From: Bacteroidaceae bacterium
Lineage (GTDB): Bacteria; Bacteroidota; Bacteroidia; Bacteroidales; Bacteroidaceae
Direction of reading: 5' to 3'
Assembly (NCBI GenBank): GCA_017650105.1
Contig: JAGCFO010000023.1
Location: 62,001-126,000, forward strand
Length of the DNA: 64,000 bases
The translations under genes were made by a program, and so were the position numbers. The number at the start of each line of letters is the position of its first letter. Position 1 is the stretch's first letter. Of the stretch, positions 38,152 through 47,133 are shown piece by piece. Under the pieces are notes generated by a model. It did not search any database and was not told the origin of the DNA. It saw only the letters and a list, made by a program, of their open reading frames with translations.

Positions 38152-38184
38152 AAAGGGATGATTCGGAAAAAGAACCATCCTTTT
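38152..38184. terminator. bidirectional terminator between hypD operon and purF-like gene
   Basis: AAAGGGATGATTC and GAACCATCCTTTT pair over 13 positions with one A-C mismatch and one G-T wobble, loop of 7. It is A-rich before and T-rich after, as expected for a terminator used from both sides between convergent genes. Confidence 0.6.
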
Positions 38185-38230
38185 ATCTATATTTGCAACG
38201 AATTTGAACTGACAAATTAAAGGCTTTCCT

Positions 38231-39667
38231 TTAACTTTCTTGTTGCTTTTCAAGGACGTCCTGTGCCATATAGCTACTCCCATCAAAACAATGCGTGCAA
38301 ATCCGACATTTTGGAAGGCCGATAGATTCGATCAGCGATTCTATCTTATTGAACTTAAGTGATGTGAGTCCGAGACGGCGCGCTATCTCATCCACCATTC
38401 TTTTGTATTCGGGCGTATCTGTTGTGGCATATTTTTCCAGATTATTCGGCCCTCCCTCAAAATCTTCGATAATTCGGCGAGTTATCAATTCCCTATCGGT
38501 CTTGCTGTTTGAAAAGCCAAGGAACGGGCATCCATATACCAAGGGAGGACATGAGATGCGGCAATGTACCTCTTTTGCGCCGTATTCAAAGAATGTCCTT
38601 ACGTTGTCTCTCAACTGCGTTCCACGCACAATGGAATCGTCGCAGAAAACCACTCTCTGATCTTTAAGGACAGCTCCATTAGGGATGAGTTTCATCTTAG
38701 CTACCAGATTGCGTCTAACTTGATTATCAGGAGTAAAGCTGCGAGGCCAAGTGGGAGTATATTTCAGTACAGCGCGCTTATATGGAACATTATGTCCTTC
38801 GGCATAGCCCAAAGCCATTCCCACGCCTGAATCGGGAATTCCACACACGCAATCCGCTTCAATGTCGTCCTGCTGCCCCACAATATATCCGTTCGCCTCC
38901 CTGACATACTCTGTGTTGACACCAAGATAATCGCTTGAGGGGAATCCGTAGTACACCCAAAGGAAAGAGCAAATCTGCTCATGAGGCTGAGATGCCTGTA
39001 GCACCTCTATTCCGTCTGCACGCAGACGAACTATCTCTCCTGCGCCCAAGTCGCGGACCCTTCGAAATTCTAAGTTGGGGAAACTCGTTGATTCGCTTGA
39101 AACAGCGAAAGAATCATCTTTTTGCCCGATGACGATGGGAGTACGTCCGAGAAAATCTCGTGCGGCAATGATTCCATCTTCTGTCAGGATTAGCATGGAA
39201 CAAGAACCCTTTACCTTCCGATAAACAAGGTTTATTCCATCCACAAACGACTTGCCCATATTGATGAGCAGAGCCACAAGTTCCGTCTGATTGATGTTGT
39301 TTGCCGAAAGCTCGCTGAAATGCATGTTCTGCGCGAGCAGTTCGTCAGCTATCTCCTTGATATTATTAATCTTGGCTACGGTTACAACAGCATAACGCCC
39401 AAGATGAGAATTGACGATAATAGGTTGAGGATCTGTATCGCTAATAACCCCAAGTCCTTGATTGCCAATAAAAGAATCTATCTCGTCTTCAAACTTCGAA
39501 CGGAAGTAATCGTGCTCAAGACTATGGATTGAACGGCAAAAACCGTGCTCGCTATCAAAGGTAACCAATCCGGCTCGGCGTGTGCCAAGATGAGAGTTGT
39601 AGTCTGTGCCATAGAATAAGTCGCTCACGCAGCGCCGTTTGGAAACAATACCAAAAAAACCACCCAT
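38231..39667 (-). CDS. amidophosphoribosyltransferase-like protein lacking the N-terminal nucleophile Cys
   Basis: 478 residues from the ATG at 39667, which begins MGGFFGIVSKRRC. PurF makes phosphoribosylamine from PRPP and glutamine, with an Ntn glutaminase domain (about 1-230) and a phosphoribosyltransferase domain (about 250-470). The PRPP loop VVFCDDSIVRGTQL and VCGIPDSGVGMALGYAEG are intact. The usual MCGI start is replaced by MGGF, so no Cys can become residue 1 after Met removal, and the first Cys is at 13. The glutaminase half may be inactive or ammonia-dependent. I recall similar MGGFFG proteins in other Bacteroidetes alongside a normal PurF. The C-terminal PKCRICTHCFDG could bind an iron-sulfur cluster. 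A -7-like TACTTTTG-class box (TAATTTTG) is at 39726-39733 on the minus strand. Confidence 0.78.
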   Translation of the reverse strand: MGGFFGIVSKRRCVSDLFYGTDYNSHLGTRRAGLVTFDSEHGFCRSIHSLEHDYFRSKFEDEIDSFIGNQGLGVISDTDPQPIIVNSHLGRYAVVTVAKINNIKEIADELLAQNMHFSELSANNINQTELVALLINMGKSFVDGINLVYRKVKGSCSMLILTEDGIIAARDFLGRTPIVIGQKDDSFAVSSESTSFPNLEFRRVRDLGAGEIVRLRADGIEVLQASQPHEQICSFLWVYYGFPSSDYLGVNTEYVREANGYIVGQQDDIEADCVCGIPDSGVGMALGYAEGHNVPYKRAVLKYTPTWPRSFTPDNQVRRNLVAKMKLIPNGAVLKDQRVVFCDDSIVRGTQLRDNVRTFFEYGAKEVHCRISCPPLVYGCPFLGFSNSKTDRELITRRIIEDFEGGPNNLEKYATTDTPEYKRMVDEIARRLGLTSLKFNKIESLIESIGLPKCRICTHCFDGSSYMAQDVLEKQQES

Positions 39668-39930
39668 AGACGTGTAGAGATAAGATATTTTTACAAAATC
39701 CTTTCCCAATTGGAAAAAAGACTTGCAAAATTACGAAAAAGGCAGGAAAACCACAACAAATTGAAGATTATTTTTATCATTTTGTGAATAAAAAAAATCT
39801 CAAAAAAACGGGAAGGTAACTCCTATTAGGAGAACAAAGCAAAGACAACGATTTTTTAATCGAAAAATGTAAAGCAAAATTGTAACCTATTGCTCCCAGT
39901 CCAATATTTAAAAAGGAATAGCGATTTTTG

Positions 39931-39990
39931 GAGAAGGGAAAAAAAATTATGAAGAAGGAATCTCGCGATATGAAGAAGGGAAAAATTTTT
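39931..39990 (-). repeat. intergenic repeat family, copy D
   Basis: Plus-strand order: GAGAAGGGAA, then A8TTATGAAGAAGGAA, TCTCGCGATATGAAGAAGGG, AAAAATTTTTATTTAGAAAG. It is the reverse complement of copy A over about 60 bases. It lies in the 406-bp gap between the purF-like gene start and the end of the S41 peptidase gene. The rest of the gap is A+T-rich, and I see no gene in it. Confidence 0.85.
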
Positions 39991-40073
39991 ATTTAGAAAG
40001 CATATTCCAGACAATGTCTTCCACATCGATTATTTCCAAAATCTTATGGTCACAAATATGCTACAACAAGAAA

Positions 40074-40949
40074 CTATCTTTCACGAATCCAAGCCAAAGC
40101 TTCAGTAAGTGGATTGTCAGACAATACATCAGGCTCAATTGGGTCGTCGCAGAATATTTCTCCTGTACGAGCCACATCACATCCAGTAGTCAAAACTAAC
40201 TTTGAACCGTCAGGCATAGGAAGAGGAACATTACTTGAGGCGTATCCCGCAGTTGGCTTGCCGAAAACACAAACATTATCCAACCCACGAAAACAAATCA
40301 GCACCGCTTCGCCTGAACTTGCTGTCAGGCTATCTGTCAGAATTGCCACAGGACAAACGATGCGCTCACGAGGAGTAACACCCATCACTCGATTAACATA
40401 AGACGTTGATACTGGGCTTGTTCCCCCTCGATGCTTAAACCGAAGTATAGCATCATCGGGGAGGAATCGGTGCACAGCAGAAATCATTGGATACATATCC
40501 CCTCCCGTATTTCCGCGAAGGTCAATCACTACGCCCTTCAAGTCTTCAGAGACGACATCAAGCACCGAATTAGCATACTTTGGGGCGTCTTCTCCGTTAC
40601 CCGAGAATGCAGGAAGAGTAATGATAGCTACTCCATCCTCGCTTTTTTCGAAAGAAGGCATTATCCATTCTGCTTGATTGGCTTCCTGCACTTTGTTGGC
40701 TGTAAGAAGAAAAGAATGTTTCCCTCCTGCCACCTTAAGCGCCTCACGCACTATCTCCTGAGCCTCTTCCAGAGTTTGGGGAGAAACACACAGTGCTGAG
40801 TCTTTGGCTGCTTCCCAAGCGGGTCCTTCGGCATAGAGCCCTCGCTTATCCATCATTCGGACTGCTTTCTTGACGTATGCTTTATTCGCATCTCCACATG
40901 ATGCCAACAGACATAAAGCAAGGGAAAACAGGAGCAGACAGCGTTTCAT
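40074..40949 (-). CDS. S41 family (tail-specific) serine peptidase lipoprotein
   Basis: 291 residues starting MKRCLLLFSLALCLLASCGD, a clear lipobox. The C-terminal S41 catalytic domain has GVVIDLRGNTGGDMYP, TDSLTASSGEAVLICFRGLDNV (nucleophile Ser in ASSGE) and GKPTAGYASSN. At about 290 residues it lacks room for a PDZ domain, unlike CtpA/Prc. It ends the minus-strand set obg/small ORF/PNPOx-like/S41, starting 10 bp after the PNPOx-like gene. Role unknown. Periplasmic protein turnover is inferred. Confidence 0.83.
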   Translation of the reverse strand: MKRCLLLFSLALCLLASCGDANKAYVKKAVRMMDKRGLYAEGPAWEAAKDSALCVSPQTLEEAQEIVREALKVAGGKHSFLLTANKVQEANQAEWIMPSFEKSEDGVAIITLPAFSGNGEDAPKYANSVLDVVSEDLKGVVIDLRGNTGGDMYPMISAVHRFLPDDAILRFKHRGGTSPVSTSYVNRVMGVTPRERIVCPVAILTDSLTASSGEAVLICFRGLDNVCVFGKPTAGYASSNVPLPMPDGSKLVLTTGCDVARTGEIFCDDPIEPDVLSDNPLTEALAWIRER

Positions 40950-40959
40950 CCAGTTACAG

Positions 40960-41472
40960 TTACATTTGGCGTTTATCTAACTTGTTTCCACAATTTGGGC
41001 AGAACACATCGTGTTTGTCGCAGACAGCACCACATTCCTGGCAGTTGATTTGCCCTTCGGCAGCTTCCTTGAAACCGAAACGCACCACACGAGGAGGAGT
41101 CGTAAAGGAACTGAATGTTGCTATAGCGTCTGTCAACTTATACACCACCGTATTGCCATCGTGCTCATTGTACATAGCACGAAGCTCGGGGTAACTGTCA
41201 AGCATAGAAGCTTTTGCCTCAAGGCGCGCATCCTCTACTAAGGTGGCAGCGACACGCACCCAAGTGTTTTCGGCAGCATCATAAGCACATATTTCGCACT
41301 TCGGATTCTCCTCTATCTGATGCGCAACAGATTTCACATGCCCAGTTTGGATGTAGAGATTTCCTTCAAAGATATTCACTGTACCAAAGGGGCGCACATG
41401 GGGCTGATTTCCTTCGCAGGTAGCAAGGAAATAATATTCGCATTTACGGAGAAACTGATAAACTTCTTCCAT
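40960..41472 (-). CDS. pyridoxamine 5'-phosphate oxidase-like flavoprotein with C-terminal zinc ribbon
   Basis: 170 residues. Residues about 1-130 form a split beta-barrel FMN-binding domain (CEYYFLATCEGNQPHVRPFGTVNIFEGNLYIQTGH, typical of general-stress FMN proteins). The tail contains CQECGAVCDKHDVFCPNCGNKL, two CxxC pairs of a zinc ribbon. This domain joining occurs in some anaerobes. Substrate unknown. It lies 10 bp before the S41 gene and 42 bp after the small basic ORF on the minus strand. Confidence 0.82.
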   Translation of the reverse strand: MEEVYQFLRKCEYYFLATCEGNQPHVRPFGTVNIFEGNLYIQTGHVKSVAHQIEENPKCEICAYDAAENTWVRVAATLVEDARLEAKASMLDSYPELRAMYNEHDGNTVVYKLTDAIATFSSFTTPPRVVRFGFKEAAEGQINCQECGAVCDKHDVFCPNCGNKLDKRQM

Positions 41473-41514
41473 GATATTCTGTGATTTTAAAGAAAAACAA
41501 TCGTTCTAATCTAT

Positions 41515-41715
41515 TCAGTCTTTTCGCTGGCTATGCCTACTTGCACGATGCCTGCGAATTTCTGCTTTCTTCTTAGACGAGGCGCTGAAATGCTGCCCTG
41601 TGGCATAACCTTTTTTCTTTGCCTTAGTCTTAACTCTCTCTCCTCTCTGCTCATCGTTCGAGGAGTCTTTGTGAAAAGTTATTCCGTGTTCTAGTATTTT
41701 GGAGAAATCGTCCAT
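41515..41715 (-). CDS. possible small basic protein downstream of obg
   Basis: 66 residues with an acidic N-terminal part and a strongly basic C-terminal half (KTKAKKKGYATGQHF, KKKAEIRRHRASRHSQRKD). It sits in an otherwise unexplained 284-bp interval between obg and the PNPOx-like gene, same strand as both. The composition suggests nucleic-acid binding. No family was recognised, and a second overlapping frame exists, so it is tentative. Confidence 0.42.
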   Translation of the reverse strand: MDDFSKILEHGITFHKDSSNDEQRGERVKTKAKKKGYATGQHFSASSKKKAEIRRHRASRHSQRKD

Positions 41716-41756
41716 AGGGAAAAAGCTGATTCATTATTTTGAGCTCCTTGAGACAT

Positions 41757-42926
41757 TTATGGTTCATCATCAAACTCATACTCAAAGTCTTCCAACTCCT
41801 CATATTCCTCTTCCTCCATCTCAGGAACAGAAATCTCCCCTTCGGCAGCATTGATTTCCGCAAGTTCGTTCGAAGACATATTGCGATGAACCAACGAATC
41901 CGTAGCCCCTCCGTCTGCAGCAGATATACGGGCGTTTGAGCTATTGAGAGCTTGCCAAAGAAGATCCTTCAGTTGCGAAACGCCGTATCCAGTAACCGCA
42001 GAAATAAAAATGTGAGGAACATCGGAAGGAAGTCCTGTCTCAAGCATAGAAATCAGTTCTTCATCCAGCAAATCACATTTGGTTATCGCCAGAATGCGCT
42101 CTTTGTCAAGCATGTCGGGATTGAAAGTCTTCAGCTCCGACAGAAGGATTTCGTACTCGCGACGAATGTCATCCGTATCGCCCGGAACCATGAAAAGCAG
42201 CACACTGTTGCGCTCAATGTGACGCAGGAAACGAAGCCCAAGCCCTTTGCCTTCCGAAGCGCCTTCAATAATGCCCGGAATGTCGGCCATAACAAACGAC
42301 TTGCCCTCACGATAGCTCACGATGCCAAGATTCGGTTCCATCGTAGTGAAAGGATAGTTCGCAATCTTTGGTTTAGCAGCGCTGACGCTAGCAAGAAGAG
42401 TGCTTTTGCCGGCATTAGGGAAGCCCACGAGTCCTACATCAGCCAAAAGCTTCAGCTCGAGAATAATCATCTTCTCCTGCATGGGCTCACCCGGCTGGGC
42501 AAAGCGAGGAGCCTTTCGTGTGGGCGTGCAGAAATTGTAGTTCCCCAATCCTCCACGTCCTCCTCGAAGGAGAATTACTTCCTGTCCATCACGCGTGATG
42601 TCGCAAAGGTATTCACCCGTCTCGGCATCATAGGCAACCGTACCGCAAGGAACATCAATCACTTTGTCTGCTCCATCAGCACCTGTGGATTTGTTGCGCG
42701 AGCCGTTTTGTCCATTTCCGGCAAAGACGTGTCGCTCATACCGCAGATGCAAAAGAGTCCAATAATTTCGGTTTCCCCTGAGTATTACATGCCCTCCTCT
42801 ACCGCCGTTGCCTCCGTCAGGACCTCCGTTGGGATTATATTTGACGCGGCGCATGTGGGTGGAGCCTCGCCCACCCTTTCCCGAGCGGCAGCAAATCTTT
42901 ACGTAGTCGATAAAATTTGATTCCAT
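41757..42926 (-). CDS. obgE: GTPase Obg/CgtA
   Basis: 389 residues. Obg is a ribosome-associated GTPase involved in large-subunit maturation and stress response. The N-terminal glycine-rich Obg fold is plain ([31 protein letters not shown]). The G domain follows with GFPNAGKST (G1), the [23 protein letters not shown]3 region and ITKCD (G4). The C-terminal 50 residues are very acidic ([19 protein letters not shown]), a frequent Obg tail. It is third in the hpt-adk-obg order, 53 bp after adk. Confidence 0.96.
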   Translation of the reverse strand: MESNFIDYVKICCRSGKGGRGSTHMRRVKYNPNGGPDGGNGGRGGHVILRGNRNYWTLLHLRYERHVFAGNGQNGSRNKSTGADGADKVIDVPCGTVAYDAETGEYLCDITRDGQEVILLRGGRGGLGNYNFCTPTRKAPRFAQPGEPMQEKMIILELKLLADVGLVGFPNAGKSTLLASVSAAKPKIANYPFTTMEPNLGIVSYREGKSFVMADIPGIIEGASEGKGLGLRFLRHIERNSVLLFMVPGDTDDIRREYEILLSELKTFNPDMLDKERILAITKCDLLDEELISMLETGLPSDVPHIFISAVTGYGVSQLKDLLWQALNSSNARISAADGGATDSLVHRNMSSNELAEINAAEGEISVPEMEEEEYEELEDFEYEFDDEP

Positions 42927-42979
42927 AAATCTGTTTCTGTCAGTTCAAACGGCGCAGGTGGATGACTATAGGATGAGTG

Positions 42980-43558
42980 TTAAAGGCTCTTGATGTATTC
43001 TGCAATCTCTCTCACCATACCCTCAGGGCCTAGCTCGTCGGTATAGTAGAACGACTTCAGCACACCCATCTCCTTAAAATAGTCGGCAAGGGGTTTTGTC
43101 TGAGTGTGATATACTTCGAAACGCTTTTTGATGGTTTCCTCGTTGTCGTCGGCACGCCCTTCCAACTTAGCTCTGCGAAGCAAACGTGCGAGGAGGATAT
43201 CCTGGCTCACTTCAAGGTCGATGACGGCAGTAAGTTTCTCATTTCTTTCGTCAAACATCTTAGCGAGAGCTTCTGCCTGAGTAATCGTTCGAGGGAAGCC
43301 ATCAAGGATGACGCCGTTGCTGCCAGCGGGAAGGTTGTCATAGACGTTCGCGAGGATTCCAATCATCAGCTCGTCGGGAATCAGCTGGCCTTTGTCGATG
43401 TAACTCTTTGCCACTATACCCAAGTCGGAACCTTTACGAATCTCTCCGCGAAGGACGTCGCCCGTGGAAATGTGTTCTAACTGGAAAATCTCTTTCAGTT
43501 TTGCGCTATAGGTGCCTTTCCCTGATCCGGGCGCACCGAAGATAACGAAGTTTAGCAT
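42980..43558 (-). CDS. adk: adenylate kinase
   Basis: 192 residues. Converts AMP + ATP to two ADP. The P-loop GAPGSGKGT begins at residue 8, followed by STGDVLRGEI, LDGFPRTITQAEAL and a short LID (LLARLLRRAKLEGRADDN). It is the short form without the zinc-binding LID insertion, common in Bacteroidetes. It lies between hpt (22 bp) and obg on the minus strand. Confidence 0.96.
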   Translation of the reverse strand: MLNFVIFGAPGSGKGTYSAKLKEIFQLEHISTGDVLRGEIRKGSDLGIVAKSYIDKGQLIPDELMIGILANVYDNLPAGSNGVILDGFPRTITQAEALAKMFDERNEKLTAVIDLEVSQDILLARLLRRAKLEGRADDNEETIKKRFEVYHTQTKPLADYFKEMGVLKSFYYTDELGPEGMVREIAEYIKSL

Positions 43559-43580
43559 AAATATTTAAATAAGGTGTTTA

Positions 43581-44117
43581 TTATTCAACCACAGAGTAGA
43601 TGTCACGTGTGTTTCGTCCCCAGCCATCGTAGTCGAGACCGTATCCCACAATGAAATCGTTGGGAATCTCCAGCGCGACGTATTCGATATCGAGTGGAAC
43701 CCTAATGTTTTCGGGCTTGCTGAGAAGGGTGCAGATGTGGATCTCTGCCGGATTGCGCGTGCCGAGATTCTCTATCAGCTTCTGCATGGTAAGTCCCGAG
43801 TCGATAATGTCTTCAACAATGACGACGCACCTTCCGCTGATGTTTTCCGACAAACCAATGACTTCTTTTATTACGCCCGTCGAGGCTGTTCCTTCGTAAG
43901 AAGCAAGCTTCACAAAGGAAATCTGAGCCGGAATGGTGATGTTACGAAACAGGTCGGCAGCAAAGATGAAGCTACCGTTAAGCACGCCGAGGAAAAGAGG
44001 GTCCTTCCCTTCAAGGTCGTTGCTGAGGCGTTCGGCTAGTTCTCTCACTTTTCCCTGAATGTAAGATTCGGGAATGGAAATCTCAAACTTTTTGTCTTTA
44101 ATCTGAATGGAGTTCAT
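43581..44117 (-). CDS. hpt: hypoxanthine phosphoribosyltransferase
   Basis: 178 residues. Salvages hypoxanthine and guanine with PRPP. The PRPP signature VVIVEDIIDSGLTM and the flexible-loop region SFVKLASYEGTASTG are visible, as is the C-terminal VGYGLDYDGWGRN. It is the first gene of the hpt-adk-obg operon. A -7-like TATTTTTG (44147-44154, minus strand) lies 30 bases upstream with a partial -33 (ATTG) at N20. Confidence 0.95.
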   Translation of the reverse strand: MNSIQIKDKKFEISIPESYIQGKVRELAERLSNDLEGKDPLFLGVLNGSFIFAADLFRNITIPAQISFVKLASYEGTASTGVIKEVIGLSENISGRCVVIVEDIIDSGLTMQKLIENLGTRNPAEIHICTLLSKPENIRVPLDIEYVALEIPNDFIVGYGLDYDGWGRNTRDIYSVVE

Positions 44118-44228
44118 AGCAGAGGTTTTTTGGGATAAAACACCGACAAAAATAAACCAAATATTTCAAAGTAGCAATCTTGAGTGACTCTTTCTTCAAA
44201 AAAAAATGAAGAATACATCTATTTTTTT

Positions 44229-44303
44229 CGAGAAGGGAAAAAAAATTTTCGAGAACAAATATCGCGATATGAAGAAAGAAAAAAAATTTATGAAGAAAGA
44301 ATA
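44229..44303 (-). repeat. intergenic repeat family, copy E
   Basis: CGAGAAGGGAAAAAAAATTTTCGAGAAC is followed by AAATATCGCGATATGAAGAAAG and ATGAAGAAAGAATAA, so CGAGAAG variants replace some TGAAGAAG blocks. It lies in the 362-bp divergent gap between hpt and the DUF4831 gene, upstream of the DUF4831 promoter at 44431-44461. The remainder of the gap has no recognised gene. Confidence 0.8.
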
Positions 44304-44430
44304 ATTTGCGCTATTCAAAACAATCGTTCCAGATGACACTCAAGATGGTTTGAAAAGCCGTTAGCTGAAGATGGTTTGCCTATATTAAGGAGCCGAAATC
44401 CAAACTTTTCATAAAAACTTGAGGCGCAAG

Positions 44431-44461
44431 TTTGATAATACGAGCGAAAAACGTATTTTTG
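44431..44461 (+). promoter_or_regulatory. Bacteroidetes-type promoter of DUF4831 gene
   Basis: TTTG (44431-44434), 19 bases, TATTTTTG (44454-44461): an exact fit to TTTG-N19-TAnnTTTG. The predicted transcript would begin near 44468, 12 bases before the ATG at 44480, which supports that start. Confidence 0.75.
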
Positions 44462-44479
44462 CCAAAAAATTACACCGAC

Positions 44480-45562
44480 ATGAAAAAACATCTTCATATC
44501 ATCAGGCTTCTCTCATGTGCCGTTCTCTGCCTCTCGGCAAGCACGATAAATGCCCAGTATGCCACCGACTATGTTCCAGGCGTAAGTTCCGAAGGAGCCG
44601 TCTACTTCCTTCCCAAAACAGCTGTGGACGTGACATTTACCATCACGAAAGTAACTTATACTCCTGGGGATCTTTGCAAATACGCCGACAGGTATATGCA
44701 TTTGTCGAATGTGTCAGACAAAGAGGACGTACACTTTGAACTCACATCCGTAACTCTTAGCTACGCACCTCTTGCAGACGAATCTAAATGCTATCGCATT
44801 CCTTTCAATACCAAGTCGGTAGCCCCCAACGTCATGCTTAGCAGCGAGGGCACATTATTGGCAATAAACACAGATAATCCCTATCTTGAGGAAGTGGCGC
44901 TGCCTGAGGAAACAAAGACGGAAAACGCCATCGACACTCGCACATACATGACTGAGGACATGTTGATGGCCGGCTCAAAAGCAAAACTTGCCGAACTGGC
45001 AGCGGGGCAAATATATGAGATACGCGAGAGCCGTAATGCGCTGATGAAAGGAGAAAGTGAATACATGCCTTCCGACGGCGCAGGACTCAAGATTATGACT
45101 GAAAACCTGAACCTTCAGGAAAAAGCGCTCTTGCAGCTTTTTGAGGGTGTGACAGAACGCGAGGTTTTCAACAAAACGGTTCGAATCGTGCCTGACGACA
45201 ACATCTCAAAAAAGATTATTGCTCGATTCTCACACAAGCTCGGATTGGTTGACAGCGACGATTTGGCAGGTTCACCCATCTTCTTGGATGTGAAATGTCA
45301 AAAGGAAATTCCTCTCCGTATAAACCCTACAGAACAGGCCACTCGCGCTCGGGCAAGACGCTACGAGGGACTTTTATACAACCTTCCTGCTAAAACGGAC
45401 ATGAAAGTCTACTCTTCAAATCGCACTTATATTGAAAGCACGACTTCCCTTCCCCAATTCGGCGAAACAGAGATACTATCTTCACGCCTATTCCGGAAGC
45501 AAAACAATACCAAAGTAATTCTTGATCCTATCAATGGTGCTTTGCTGAAGGTGGAGGAATAA
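44480..45562 (+). CDS. DUF4831 family secreted protein
   Basis: 360 residues from the ATG at 44480, chosen because it begins a clean signal peptide (MKKHLHIIRLLSCAVLC...STINAQ) and lies directly after the predicted promoter. The body contains EGAVYFLPKTAVDVTFTITK, YAPLADESKCYRIPF, NTKSVAPNVMLSSEGTLLAIN and RQAxEIRESRNALM-like segments, as in DUF4831 proteins conserved in Bacteroidales. The function is unknown and it is probably periplasmic. It is a single-gene unit ending at a strong bidirectional terminator. Confidence 0.85.
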   Translation: MKKHLHIIRLLSCAVLCLSASTINAQYATDYVPGVSSEGAVYFLPKTAVDVTFTITKVTYTPGDLCKYADRYMHLSNVSDKEDVHFELTSVTLSYAPLADESKCYRIPFNTKSVAPNVMLSSEGTLLAINTDNPYLEEVALPEETKTENAIDTRTYMTEDMLMAGSKAKLAELAAGQIYEIRESRNALMKGESEYMPSDGAGLKIMTENLNLQEKALLQLFEGVTEREVFNKTVRIVPDDNISKKIIARFSHKLGLVDSDDLAGSPIFLDVKCQKEIPLRINPTEQATRARARRYEGLLYNLPAKTDMKVYSSNRTYIESTTSLPQFGETEILSSRLFRKQNNTKVILDPINGALLKVEE

Positions 45563-45607
45563 CAACGGAGAAAGAAATATCTCTAGTTCAAGAGTGATAT
45601 AAAACGA

Positions 45608-45644
45608 AATTTGCTCGGCAGACTATAAGTTTGCCGAGCAAATT
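45608..45644. terminator. bidirectional terminator between DUF4831 and GH43 genes
   Basis: AATTTGCTCGGCA and TGCCGAGCAAATT form a perfect 13-bp stem with an 11-base loop. A/T-rich flanks on both sides suit use by the convergent genes. Confidence 0.75.
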
Positions 45645-45666
45645 CATTATTGTACTTTCCTTCTTG

Positions 45667-47130
45667 CTACTCTTCCAAATAGCTGTGCGTGCGGAAGTTC
45701 CACTTAGAATTATCGCTGTTGAAATCATACTCAGCAAGAGTCGGAGTGGAATCACCAGCGGAATAAAGACAATACTTAGTGTTTACACCTTCCATCCCGG
45801 GAATTACTTTTGGCATCAATCTGAAAGTGCCGTCGGTAAGCTGCTCAATACGCCAAAGTTGTTCGTCTGCTCCAGTAAACTCAGGAACTGTAGTCAACTC
45901 TTTCTCAGCTGTGGCTGTAAGCGCGCGCTTCGTGCCCTCAATCGTAATTTTGAAATAAGGTCCGCCCAAATATCCTCCCTTATCGGAGAGAGGAGCAACA
46001 GTCCAACGCTGATGGGGACGCATCATAAAATCGCCGCAGCGAAGGGAAATGTTTCCTTCAGGCCATGTTCCGATAACATCTTCAAGTTTCTGATTTGGGA
46101 TACGAACGAGGGGCTTCGACTGATCCATATTCCAGAAACGCTCTCGCTCCTGCTTCATACGCACGAAATCTACTACCAACTCAAGAGAATACCCTCGACG
46201 CTCTGACTCAATCTCAAAATCACCTCCGACAAAGGATTCACCAGCAACAGGCCATCCATTCTTCCAAAGAAGTGGACGTATGCCAAGAACACTTCTTCCA
46301 CTACGATCGAAGTCAGCCTCAAAATGACAAGACATGATTTCCACTCCTTCATCGATAATAGTTCGCCCGAAATGCCCAGGTCCACACACACGGCTACCTG
46401 CCGCAATCACCATTTTCCCTCCTCCATGAAACATGTCTCGTCCGACATTATCGAGATATGGGCCTTCAACATTGCGCGAACGTCCTACCACTATGTTATA
46501 TGTCGAATTCACTCCATCGCAGCAAGTGCCATGCGTGCCGAGAAGATAATACCATCCATCGCGCCAAAGAAGATCCGTAGCCTCGCAGTCAATAGCGATA
46601 TCGAGTTCCTTGTTCCCTTGAACTCTTTCCCCTGTCGTAGGATCAATTTCAATTAATCTGATGCTACCGAAATAAGTTCCGTAGCATACCCAAAGCCGCC
46701 CAGTCGTGGGATCGAGCAATAATCCTGGATCAATTGCATCTTGATCTTCCATTCCATCGGAAGAGCAAACTTCAATTGCCTTAGTAAAATCAAAATCGGG
46801 TGAATTTGGATCAAGTGTTTTGTTCCACATGGTAAGAATCCGTCCGTTGTGATTCCCGCCTAATCCTCCTCCTGTTGCGCCATATACAATAAGGTATCTA
46901 TCCCCTATCTTCATCGCGTCAGGGGCAGCGCCTCCTCCGGGACGTACGGCACCTCCGTTCCAGGTCCATCCATCTTCTGAGATAAGTCCCCCGCCTCCTG
47001 TGCCAAATGTATAATACTTCCCATCACATTCAACAATAGTGGAAGGGTCGTGAATATATGGCGCACCAATCTGGGCATAACAGAACATAAAGAAAGTAAG
47101 GAATAGTATGGTAATTGAAAAACGTTTCAT
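45667..47130 (-). CDS. GH43 arabinanase-like enzyme
   Basis: 487 residues with signal peptide (MFCYAQ). The five-bladed GH43 propeller (about 20-330) opens with APYIHDPSTIVECDGKYYTF, carrying the catalytic base Asp. It continues with AIDPGLLLDPTTGRLWVCYG and CEATDLLWRDGWYYLLGTHGTCCDG, and the Glu in CEA is the probable acid. These segments resemble endo-/exo-1,5-alpha-L-arabinanases. The C-terminal 140 residues (GYLGGPYFKITIEGTKRALTA, DEQLWRIEQLTDGTFRLMPK) look like a ricin-type lectin or similar beta-trefoil. The upstream GH43 gene ends 3 bp before it, so the two form an operon for arabinan side chains of pectin. Confidence 0.86.
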   Translation of the reverse strand: MKRFSITILFLTFFMFCYAQIGAPYIHDPSTIVECDGKYYTFGTGGGGLISEDGWTWNGGAVRPGGGAAPDAMKIGDRYLIVYGATGGGLGGNHNGRILTMWNKTLDPNSPDFDFTKAIEVCSSDGMEDQDAIDPGLLLDPTTGRLWVCYGTYFGSIRLIEIDPTTGERVQGNKELDIAIDCEATDLLWRDGWYYLLGTHGTCCDGVNSTYNIVVGRSRNVEGPYLDNVGRDMFHGGGKMVIAAGSRVCGPGHFGRTIIDEGVEIMSCHFEADFDRSGRSVLGIRPLLWKNGWPVAGESFVGGDFEIESERRGYSLELVVDFVRMKQERERFWNMDQSKPLVRIPNQKLEDVIGTWPEGNISLRCGDFMMRPHQRWTVAPLSDKGGYLGGPYFKITIEGTKRALTATAEKELTTVPEFTGADEQLWRIEQLTDGTFRLMPKVIPGMEGVNTKYCLYSAGDSTPTLAEYDFNSDNSKWNFRTHSYLEE

Positions 47131-47133
47131 AGT

